A DNA stretch of 9,433 nt from an uncultured Sulfurimonas sp. (lineage in GTDB: Bacteria; Campylobacterota; Campylobacteria; Campylobacterales; Sulfurimonadaceae): positions 1 through 9,433 of the forward strand of contig CALDOC010000139.1 in the NCBI GenBank assembly GCA_937914675.1. Direction: 5' to 3'. Shown piece after piece: positions 1 through 5,772 of the stretch. The first letter of the stretch is position 1; every line of letters starts with the position of its first letter. The position numbers and the translations under genes were made by a program. Below the pieces are notes generated by a model that did not search any database, was not told the DNA's origin, and was given only the letters and a program-made list of their open reading frames with translations.

Positions 1-9
1 AAAATAAAG

Positions 10-1143
10 TTAGTTAAAGAGCGCTTCCAACGCGTCGACGCCATCTTTTTTCTCTTCTATCTCACCGTTTTCAAGCACTACGGAATTGCTCTCAACAAGC
101 TCGATTTGCATTCCAGTAAGCATGGAAGCGAGACGTATGTTTATGCCGCTTTTACCAATCGCCTTGCTTTTTTGATCAGCTGGAAGAGTTATGATCGCTT
201 TTACGTTGTCGCCGTTTGCGTCTTTTACTATCTCGACATGCGAGATGATGGCGGGGCTCATGGTTCGAGAAACAAAGAGTTCGGGAATGCTCGTGTACTC
301 GATACAGTCGATGTTTTCTCCAATAAGCTCATTGCTTACCGCGTTTATGCGGACGCCTTTCACTCCGACGGTGGCGCCAACCGCGTCAACTTGCGGGTGA
401 GTGCTTAAGATGGCGATTTTAGCGCGTTCGCCCGGTATGCGCGCGGATTTTTCAATGATTACCGTTCCATCGGCGATTTCTGGAACTTCAAGTGCCAAAA
501 GCTCTTCTAAAAACTTAGGACTTGTGCGTGATAGTTCTATCTGAATCCCGTTTTCTTTATCCATGTTTACTCTGCGGACGACCGCTTTGATGTGATCTCC
601 GACCTTGAAAAACTCGCCTTTTATACGGCTTTTCATAGGAAGCACGGCGCGGATTTCGTCTATCTCTATGTATGTGGAGTTGTGAGAATCGACGCGAGTG
701 ACGCGACCGCTCACAAGCGCTCCTATCTTAGACTTGTATTTTTCAAATAGTTCGTCTTCAACTAATCTTTGTATGTGAAATTCTATCTCGCGGTGAAGTT
801 GAGACGCGGCGGTTCTTCCATAATCTTCTAAATTATGCTCGACTTGCAGTTGATCTCCGAGTTCAACTTGGTCATCGTACTCTCTTGCTTCAGTTATTGG
901 GATATACGCGGGAGCTTTTTCAGGATCTAAAAGATTTTCATTGTCATCGCTTACGACGGTAATGGTTTGGACGACTTTTATGCTTTTTTTAGCCGCGTCT
1001 ATGTGCGCTTCAAAAGCGAAGTTTCTATCTATGACTCTTTTTGCCGTTTGTACAAAAGCTGTTTTGAGCGACTCTATGACGTTTTCAGGTTTGAGACCTT
1101 TTTCGTGCGCTATCGCGTTGGCGATGTCTAATATTTTTTCCAT
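10..1143 (-). CDS. nusA: Transcription termination/antitermination factor NusA
   Basis: NusA binds RNA polymerase and nascent RNA and modulates pausing, termination and antitermination, including on rRNA operons. The 377-residue product shows the family layout: an N-terminal polymerase-binding domain (about 1-130), an S1 RNA-binding domain (about 138-203, starting near GALVSGRVTRVD), KH1 with the GVKGVR motif near 260-265, and KH2 with GKSGINIRLAS at 330-340. It ends shortly after KH2 in a short acidic tail, so it lacks the two C-terminal acidic repeats of the roughly 495-residue E. coli protein; this short form is common outside gammaproteobacteria. The ATG at 1143 has an AAGGAA ribosome-binding site about 11 nt upstream. 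The usual neighbours rimP and infB are absent: upstream lies a divergent operon, and the downstream side is cut by the window edge 9 bp after the stop. Confidence 0.97.
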   Translation of the reverse strand: MEKILDIANAIAHEKGLKPENVIESLKTAFVQTAKRVIDRNFAFEAHIDAAKKSIKVVQTITVVSDDNENLLDPEKAPAYIPITEAREYDDQVELGDQLQVEHNLEDYGRTAASQLHREIEFHIQRLVEDELFEKYKSKIGALVSGRVTRVDSHNSTYIEIDEIRAVLPMKSRIKGEFFKVGDHIKAVVRRVNMDKENGIQIELSRTSPKFLEELLALEVPEIADGTVIIEKSARIPGERAKIAILSTHPQVDAVGATVGVKGVRINAVSNELIGENIDCIEYTSIPELFVSRTMSPAIISHVEIVKDANGDNVKAIITLPADQKSKAIGKSGINIRLASMLTGMQIELVESNSVVLENGEIEEKKDGVDALEALFN

Positions 1144-1223
1144 GATAAACTGTTTCCTTTTAGTGTTAAAAGAAATCGAACAATGATAATTATTTTGGGG
1201 ATTTCTTAAGAAGTGCGTGATTG

Positions 1224-1266
1224 TACTAAAATATTGCTAAAAACATCTTTAACCATATTTTTAGTA
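1224..1266. repeat. AT-rich inverted repeats with alternative pairing
   Basis: TACTAAAA (1224-1231) and GCTAAAAA (1236-1243) resemble each other, and both can pair with the TTTTTAGTA block at 1258-1266. The first pairing gives 8 bp (with 1259-1266). The second gives CTAAAAA (1237-1243) with TTTTTAG (1258-1264), 7 bp around a 14-nt loop. The segment lies just upstream of the likely -35 of the rightward operon. It could be an operator for a dimeric regulator or chance in AT-rich DNA; the stems are too AT-rich to be a convincing terminator. Confidence 0.3.
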
Positions 1267-1270
1267 GAGT

Positions 1271-1299
1271 TTGACTATACTGCCAAACTTTTTATATAT
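1271..1299 (+). promoter_or_regulatory. Likely sigma-70 promoter of the long rightward operon
   Basis: TTGACT at 1271-1276 matches a -35 box at five of six positions. It is followed after 16-18 bp by overlapping TATATA boxes in 1293-1300. A second possible -10, TATACT, lies at 1276-1281. Transcription from either would start within about 30 nt of the first start codon at 1316, leaving a short leader that carries the AAGGA ribosome-binding site at 1305-1309. No other intergenic space large enough for a promoter exists before 6852. Confidence 0.5.
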
Positions 1300-1315
1300 A
1301 ACTCAAGGAAATATA

Positions 1316-1561
1316 ATGGATTTAAAATTTGCAAGAACGGATATTGACGCGAAGCCTAAAAAGGTTGAATTGTCTAAGATAGAGGCGAGCGTTGAAAAAG
1401 ACGACAGCATCATCTTTTATTTTGATAGAGAAAACTCTCATAAAGATTTGCTAGAGCTTCAAGACTATTTTGAAGCGAAAGGCAAAAGTTTTTACATGAG
1501 CGAAGTGAAGTATGGTCTTGCGGACAATGACTACATCTATCAAGTCCATATAATGAAATAA
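1316..1561 (+). CDS. HP0268-family small nuclease-fold protein
   Basis: An 81-residue protein that I recognise as a relative of Helicobacter pylori HP0268, a structurally studied small protein reported to have nicking/ribonuclease activity in vitro. Its cellular role is not established. Visible features are the central segment IIFYFDRENSHKDLLELQDYF (split here only by eye: a beta strand, then an amphipathic helix) and a C-terminal strand, YIYQVHIM. An open frame extends upstream to a TTG at 1271, but I choose the ATG at 1316. It has AAGGA at 1305-1309 with a 6-nt spacer, and the extra 15 residues would overlap the promoter and look non-coding. It is the first gene of the operon and lies only 9 bp before miaB. 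I infer, without direct evidence, a link to RNA metabolism from that neighbour. Catalytic residues cannot be confirmed from sequence alone. Confidence 0.8.
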   Translation: MDLKFARTDIDAKPKKVELSKIEASVEKDDSIIFYFDRENSHKDLLELQDYFEAKGKSFYMSEVKYGLADNDYIYQVHIMK

Positions 1562-1570
1562 CGAGAAGTC

Positions 1571-2872
1571 ATGAGCAAAAAGTTATTTATCGAGACATTG
1601 GGTTGCGCTATGAATTCTCGTGATTCTGAACATATGATTGCGGAGTTACGTGAAAAAGAGGGTTATGAAACTACAGATGACCTAAGCGTCGCGGACTTGA
1701 TTCTTATAAATACGTGTTCAGTGAGAGAACGTCCCGTGCACAAACTTTTTTCAGAACTCGGCGGCTTTAACAAAAAGAAAAAGCAAGGAGCCAAGATAGG
1801 CGTTTGCGGTTGCACGGCGTCTCACCTTGGCGAAGAGATTATCAAACGCGCCCCTTACGTAAACTTCGTTTTAGGCGCCAGAAACGTGTCTAAAATATGC
1901 GAAGTCTTGCACAAAGACAAAGCGGTGGAGATAGACATAAACTATGACGAGAGTGAATTCGCGTTCAAGGATTTTCGCTCATCTCCTTTTAAGGCGTACA
2001 TAAACATCTCCATAGGTTGCGACAAGTCATGCACTTTTTGCATAGTGCCAAAAACTCGCGGCGATGAAATTTCGATTCCCGACGAGTTGATTCTTGGAGA
2101 GGCCAAAAAAGTCGTCGCCAAGGGCGTAAAAGAAATCTTTCTTTTGGGACAAAACGTCAACAACTACGGACGCCGTTTTTCGGGAGAACATGAAAAAGTA
2201 AACTTTACGGAGCTTTTAAGAAGATTGTCTCAAATAGAGGGACTCGAACGCATTCGTTTCACGTCTCCTCACCCTTTGCACATGGATGACGAGTTCATAG
2301 AAGAGTTCGCCAAAAATCCAAAGATATGCAAGTCCATGCATATGCCCCTTCAGAGCGGTTCCACGAAAGTTCTCAAAGAGATGAAGCGAGGCTACTCAAA
2401 AGAGTGGTTTATGAATCGAGTGGAAAAACTTCGCGCCGAATGTCCAGACGTGAGCATTAGCACGGATATCATAGTCGCGTTTCCCGGCGAGAGCGATGAA
2501 GATTTTGAAGACACTTTAGACGTCGTTCGTCGCGTCAAATTTGACCAACTTTTTTCTTTCAAGTACTCGCCAAGACCGGAGACGCAAGCGCAACATTTTA
2601 CGAACGTCGTAGATGACGAAGTGGCTTCGAACAGACTGAGTTATCTTCAAGGGCTTAACAATGAAATCATTGATGAGATTCATAAAAAACTTGTAGGCAA
2701 CGTTTATAGAGTTTATTTTGAAAGTTTGACAAAAGACAATCATGTCTCTGGAAGAAGCGACAATAACGTAGTTATCAAAGTTAAAGGTTCAGAAGAACTT
2801 TTGGGCGAGTTTAAAAACGTTAAGATTACGGAGATAGGCAGAACGATTTTAACAGGCGAGATAGTTGCTTAA
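1571..2872 (+). CDS. miaB: tRNA-2-methylthio-N6-isopentenyladenosine(37) synthase MiaB
   Basis: A radical-SAM methylthiotransferase that adds a 2-methylthio group to isopentenyl-A37 of tRNAs reading UNN codons, which improves codon-anticodon pairing. The 433-residue product has the full family layout. The N-terminal methylthiotransferase domain has cluster cysteines C12 (TLGCAMN), C49 (INTCSVRE) and C81 (GCTAS). The radical-SAM CxxxCxxC motif is at C150, C154 and C157 (GCDKSCTFC), followed by TRGDE, which is typical of MiaB rather than RimO. A C-terminal TRAM RNA-binding domain spans about 370-433. C79 is an extra cysteine beside C81. The ATG at 1571 has only a weak, close GAGAAG ribosome-binding site, so translation may be coupled to the preceding gene 9 bp upstream. 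Its stop overlaps the next start by 8 bp. Length is normal for the family, and nothing suggests damage. Confidence 0.96.
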   Translation: MSKKLFIETLGCAMNSRDSEHMIAELREKEGYETTDDLSVADLILINTCSVRERPVHKLFSELGGFNKKKKQGAKIGVCGCTASHLGEEIIKRAPYVNFVLGARNVSKICEVLHKDKAVEIDINYDESEFAFKDFRSSPFKAYINISIGCDKSCTFCIVPKTRGDEISIPDELILGEAKKVVAKGVKEIFLLGQNVNNYGRRFSGEHEKVNFTELLRRLSQIEGLERIRFTSPHPLHMDDEFIEEFAKNPKICKSMHMPLQSGSTKVLKEMKRGYSKEWFMNRVEKLRAECPDVSISTDIIVAFPGESDEDFEDTLDVVRRVKFDQLFSFKYSPRPETQAQHFTNVVDDEVASNRLSYLQGLNNEIIDEIHKKLVGNVYRVYFESLTKDNHVSGRSDNNVVIKVKGSEELLGEFKNVKITEIGRTILTGEIVA

Positions 2873-3488
2873 AAAAACTTTTCGCTATTTGGCTCTTCAT
2901 TTTTTGCCTTTTATCGCTTCATTGTTGATAAGATTACTCTATCTTACAAATAAAAAAAAGTTTCATTCTCCCCAAAGCATCAGTGAAGAACCCATCATTT
3001 TCGCTTGCTGGCATGGGGAACTTCTAATGCTCTCTTATCTTTATACTCATTATAGGAAAAAAGTGCATGCGAAAGTTCTTATTTCAAATCATTTTGACGG
3101 TGAACTCATCGCTAGAACGATAAAGCACTTTGGATTTGGCGCGTTGGCTGGTTCTACGACCAGAAACGCGGCGAGAGTGCTCATCCAAGCGATTAAAACC
3201 ATAAAAGAGGGTTACGACGTGGGCATCACGCCAGACGGTCCTAAAGGCCCTCGTCATGAGGTGGCGGACGGCGTTATGGCGATTGCGCAAAAAACGGGTG
3301 CCAAAATAATTTTGGTTGAGATTAAACCGACGAAATATTGGCAAATCGATTCTTGGGATAAATTTATAATTCCCAAACCTTTTGGCACAATTAATTTTTA
3401 TTCCACTTCAGAGATAGACGTTGGTTCTATGCAAATTGAAGAAGCTAGAAATCTGATAAAAGAGGGGTTGAACCGTCATGAACAATAA
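2865..3488 (+). CDS. DUF374 lysophospholipid acyltransferase-like protein
   Basis: A 207-residue protein of the DUF374 branch of the LPLAT acyltransferase superfamily, expected at the inner membrane and thought to act on phospholipid or lipid A precursors. The substrate is unproven. A hydrophobic N-terminus (about 8-28) could anchor it. Motifs in order are FACWHGELLML (46-56), SNHFDGE (74-80), GST near 96-98 with downstream alanines, and TPDGPKGPRH (122-131), which is the hallmark of the family. The classical HX4D acyltransferase box is replaced by the NHFDGE variant. The start is TTG at 2865, inside the end of miaB, preceded by AGGCGAG at 2854-2860. The next in-frame ATG falls at about residue 55 and would cut off the WH motif, so TTG is the better choice. 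It overlaps the following gene by 11 bp, which suggests translational coupling. Confidence 0.88.
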   Translation: MLKKTFRYLALHFLPFIASLLIRLLYLTNKKKFHSPQSISEEPIIFACWHGELLMLSYLYTHYRKKVHAKVLISNHFDGELIARTIKHFGFGALAGSTTRNAARVLIQAIKTIKEGYDVGITPDGPKGPRHEVADGVMAIAQKTGAKIILVEIKPTKYWQIDSWDKFIIPKPFGTINFYSTSEIDVGSMQIEEARNLIKEGLNRHEQ

Positions 3489-3933
3489 ACTATTTTTCCC
3501 ATTTCTAGCGCTTTTTCTACTACTAGCGATGGGAGCGTATTTTTTGCTTAATCCATCGTATGAAAAGTCCATACAAGCGAAATATTATTACGAAACGGGT
3601 TCCTATAAAGAAGCGTACGTATTGGCTAATGAAGCTTTTAGCGTTGATATTTACAATCGCATGGCCTCAACGATTATGGCTCAATCTAAAACAGCTTTAA
3701 AGTACGCCGATTACATAAACACGGCGAAAAATTATATGAAAGAGATTAATGAAATTGCCACGCATGAGACGATTTCAGCTCCTGAGAAAGCAAAAATTAG
3801 AATGATGTGCGAGATTATGGTTGACTCTTACGTCAAATTGGCCCCAAGCGTTATCACAAACATTGAGTTGGTTGACGAGGCCACTCTGTACTATAAAGAT
3901 TTTGAGAAATTGCTTGAAAAAGTTAATAGATAA
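3478..3933 (+). CDS. Membrane-anchored TPR-like protein of unknown function
   Basis: I do not recognise a named family for this 151-residue protein. It begins with a short basic segment and one strongly hydrophobic stretch (about 5-24), which is either a signal anchor or an uncleaved signal peptide. Most of the protein would then lie in the periplasm. Residues about 33-70 resemble a tetratricopeptide repeat (AKYYYETGSYKEAYVLA and what follows), and the rest appears all-helical, with no cysteine pair or catalytic motif. The ATG at 3478 has AGAGGGG at 3461-3467 and overlaps the acyltransferase stop. Position between an envelope acyltransferase and a recombinase, in the same operon as PilMNO-like genes, makes a scaffolding role in an envelope complex possible; that is inference only. 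Low-complexity helical sequence could also mimic a TPR. Confidence 0.75.
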   Translation: MNNKLFFPFLALFLLLAMGAYFLLNPSYEKSIQAKYYYETGSYKEAYVLANEAFSVDIYNRMASTIMAQSKTALKYADYINTAKNYMKEINEIATHETISAPEKAKIRMMCEIMVDSYVKLAPSVITNIELVDEATLYYKDFEKLLEKVNR

Positions 3934-4750
3934 ACAAAGGGTCTATTTTTTAGAATCATTGGAAAAACTACGTGGGTACTCCGACCTCACGGTAAAAAGT
4001 TATGACGAATCCATAAAAGAAGCTCTTTTGCATGTGGAAATCCTCAAAGAAGAGTCGTCAATCGTCATTGATTTAATGCCATATCGTATCAAAATCGCCC
4101 ACTTAAACGCGAAGACGATTAGTAAAAAGTTGAGCGCGTTAAGAAGCTTTAGCTCGTTTTTAAACGACAACGGCGTCAAGATTAACTTAAAATCGGACGA
4201 TAGCGTAAAAGTGGCTAAAACCCTCCCTAAGCCAATCACTCACGCGCGCATACTAGAAGCGATTTATCAAGCGGATACGCAAGAGAGACTTGTAGTCGTC
4301 ATGCTTTATACGTTGGGTCTTCGCGTTTCGGAATTAGCGTCTTTGAAAGTCGAAGACATATCCATGGAGTGGGTTCGCGTTTTGGGTAAAGGCTCAAAGC
4401 AAAGAGACGTTCCTTTGTTGTCTTTTGTAAAGAAGATGATAGACGAGTATTTAACGTCTTTTGGAATAAAAAAGTTTCTTTTTGAAAATAAAGGCGAAAA
4501 ATTAAGCGAAAATAGTCTAAGATATATCGTTACTAAGGCCTTTAAAAGAGTGGGGCTCAAAGTAACTCCTCATCAGCTTAGACACTCGTACGCGACTTCG
4601 CTTTTAAATGGGGGAGCTCAAATTGTAGACGTTAGTGAGTTGTTGGGCCATTCTTCTATGGCTACGACGCAGATTTATACTAAACTAGGAAGCGCTTTGA
4701 AACAGGAAAATTACAACAAAGCTCATCCTCTTTGCAAAGTTGGTCCATAG
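3914..4750 (+). CDS. Xer-type tyrosine recombinase
   Basis: A site-specific tyrosine recombinase, probably cytoplasmic and acting on chromosomal DNA. Starting at TTG 3914 it has 278 residues, close to XerC/XerD (about 300) and well short of the roughly 355-residue XerH of Campylobacter and Helicobacter. The N-terminal helical SAM-like DNA-binding domain spans about 5-95. The catalytic domain has all six active-site residues: R137 (YTLGLRVSELASL), K159 (GKGSKQR), H220 and R223 (TPHQLRHSYAT), H246 (LLGHSS) and the nucleophile Y255 (TQIYTKL). It ends in YNKAHPL, like the HP tail of XerD. The frame is open back to 3821, but that part overlaps the upstream gene in another frame and does not look like recombinase; TTG 3902 is an alternative start. 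No flanking inverted repeats, cargo or att-like repeats are visible, so it is likely a housekeeping resolvase rather than an integrase. Confidence 0.9.
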   Translation: MKKLIDKQRVYFLESLEKLRGYSDLTVKSYDESIKEALLHVEILKEESSIVIDLMPYRIKIAHLNAKTISKKLSALRSFSSFLNDNGVKINLKSDDSVKVAKTLPKPITHARILEAIYQADTQERLVVVMLYTLGLRVSELASLKVEDISMEWVRVLGKGSKQRDVPLLSFVKKMIDEYLTSFGIKKFLFENKGEKLSENSLRYIVTKAFKRVGLKVTPHQLRHSYATSLLNGGAQIVDVSELLGHSSMATTQIYTKLGSALKQENYNKAHPLCKVGP

Positions 4751-5772
4751 TGAAATTTTTAGAAGCTTTTTATAGTAAAGTGTTTGTGAACATTGTTGCA
4801 AATAAGGAAGGACTCGACGTATCCGTAGAAGTGTACGCAAAAAAGGTTCAAGTAAGCGGCTACGAAAAAAGTTTTTCAGAAATAGACGAGAGTATGTTGG
4901 ATTTTATAGAATCTTACACAAGCGAATCTCCTTATTATTACATCTCTGTTTTAGACTCCTCTTCAACTCAAGGCGCAATACCGACCTGTTTGAAAAATAG
5001 ACTCTCGTACTACCAAGACGTAAGCGACTGTGAATATAAATGTCATGATTCGAAGTGGACGTATTATACGTCAAAAACAAATCTCTACGATATGGAAAAA
5101 AAATACAAGCGAGTGGGAATAGATTTTATATTTTCTCCTTTTTCTGTTTTAGCTCACTTTTTTAAAGATAAATTAGAGGGCCAAACGTCTTTATATCTTT
5201 TGATTGAAGATTACTATATATCCGTTGGCGTATTTGCCGACATGCAACTACTTTACGCCGAACATTTAAACATATCCGATTATAGAGAAAATGAAGAGTT
5301 ATATATTGTAAATGATGAACAAGACGATGGCCTTGAGTTAGAATTAGACGATTCCATTGACTTAGAAGGGATTAACGCGATAGACGACATGGATTCTTTG
5401 GATTCTTTGGATGATTTTGGGGATATTGAGGATTTGGATTCTCTCGAAGACATAGATGAGTTTTCTGATACCCAAGACATAGAAGAAGAGTTTAATCAAG
5501 AGCAAGAAGAAGAGTTGGTGATGAACGCTCATAGTAGTTCTAGTGATGACTATAAAAGATTTTTTCTTATTCAAAACTCTATAAACGCTTTTTATAAAGA
5601 CGATAAATACGAAAGCGAATTTATAGACAACGTCTACGTGGCGGACGCCGTAGGCGTTTCTTTAGATATGAAGCGCTACTTCGAAGAAGAGATGTTTATG
5701 AACGTTTATATCAGACGCATCGTTCTTGGAGACGCACTTTTAGAGTTGGCGAAAGAGGAGTTGTCGGTATGA
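4750..5772 (+). CDS. Divergent PilM-like (actin-fold) cytoplasmic protein with acidic linker
   Basis: A 340-residue protein without signal peptide or membrane segment and not assigned to a named family by eye. I read it as a divergent PilM/GspL-cytoplasmic-type protein. Residues about 125-180 (VGIDFIFSPFSVLAHFF, then alternating strands SLYLLIEDYYISVGVF and MQLLYAEHL) resemble the actin-like core. The last 80 residues (helix, FIDNVYVAD, then a helix and a strand ending near VYIRRI) resemble the end of PilM. The N-terminal GIDIG-type nucleotide motif is missing. Residues 189-255 form an acidic low-complexity linker. GTG 4750 overlaps the recombinase TAG by one base and is preferred; TTG 4732 would add six residues. 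Neither has a clear ribosome-binding site, which suggests coupling. The two following genes look PilN- and PilO-like, and this supports the call. Existence of the gene is secure; the PilM assignment is moderate. Confidence 0.7.
   Translation: MKFLEAFYSKVFVNIVANKEGLDVSVEVYAKKVQVSGYEKSFSEIDESMLDFIESYTSESPYYYISVLDSSSTQGAIPTCLKNRLSYYQDVSDCEYKCHDSKWTYYTSKTNLYDMEKKYKRVGIDFIFSPFSVLAHFFKDKLEGQTSLYLLIEDYYISVGVFADMQLLYAEHLNISDYRENEELYIVNDEQDDGLELELDDSIDLEGINAIDDMDSLDSLDDFGDIEDLDSLEDIDEFSDTQDIEEEFNQEQEEELVMNAHSSSSDDYKRFFLIQNSINAFYKDDKYESEFIDNVYVADAVGVSLDMKRYFEEEMFMNVYIRRIVLGDALLELAKEELSV
5314..5514 (+). other. Acidic Asp/Glu-rich linker inside the PilM-like protein
   Basis: Codons for residues about 189-255 encode almost only Asp, Glu, Ser, Leu and Ile, with a loose three-residue pattern of the D-S-L, D-D-F, D-I-E, D-L-D type. 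There is essentially no positive charge. It separates the two halves that look like the actin-type core and is probably disordered or a partner-binding arm. The reading frame stays open and in register with both flanks, so it is not a sequencing artefact. Confidence 0.85.
5392..5409 (+). repeat. Perfect 9-bp tandem duplication (two copies)
   Basis: GATTCTTTG occurs at 5392-5400 and again at 5401-5409, encoding DSL-DSL at residues 215-220 of the PilM-like protein. A degenerate copy encoding D-S-L recurs about 30 bp downstream. The unit is a multiple of three, so copy-number change would lengthen or shorten the acidic linker without a frameshift. Confidence 0.85.

Larger units (their letters stand above)
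1144..1315. promoter_or_regulatory. Divergent control region between nusA and the miaB operon
   Basis: This 172-bp AT-rich stretch separates two outward-reading transcription units, so it must hold promoters for both. For nusA (minus strand), possible -10 boxes are TATCAT at 1188-1183 and TACAAT at 1225-1220, neither with a good -35. For the rightward operon there is a stronger candidate, listed separately. The region also contains a 10-bp palindrome (TTCTTAAGAA, 1203-1212) and short inverted repeats (1224-1266). I see no small RNA or riboswitch fold that I recognise. Assignments are by eye. Confidence 0.5.

Noticed and set aside
106..408. Plus-strand open frames of 69-100 codons opposite nusA
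   Set aside because: They lie wholly antisense to a well-supported nusA, have no ribosome-binding site and encode no recognisable motif.
1181..1197. Fur-box-like sequence (TGATAATTATT) near the nusA promoter
   Set aside because: Only one half matches the Fur consensus; the second half diverges, and such AT-rich matches are common by chance.
1203..1212. Perfect palindrome TTCTTAAGAA
   Set aside because: Ten base pairs, AT-rich and single-copy in the intergenic region; no supporting second site or known regulator match.
1271..1315. Upstream extension of the HP0268-like gene to a TTG start
   Set aside because: It covers the probable promoter and the ribosome-binding site of the ATG at 1316, and the extra residues do not resemble the family.
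3914..4750. Recombinase as an integron or phage integrase marking a mobile element
   Set aside because: No attachment repeats, tRNA target, cargo genes or composition shift, and it overlaps both operon neighbours in frame-compatible packing.
5280..5574. Minus-strand frames opposite the acidic linker
   Set aside because: Serine-rich reverse translation of Asp/Glu codons; a composition artefact of the linker.
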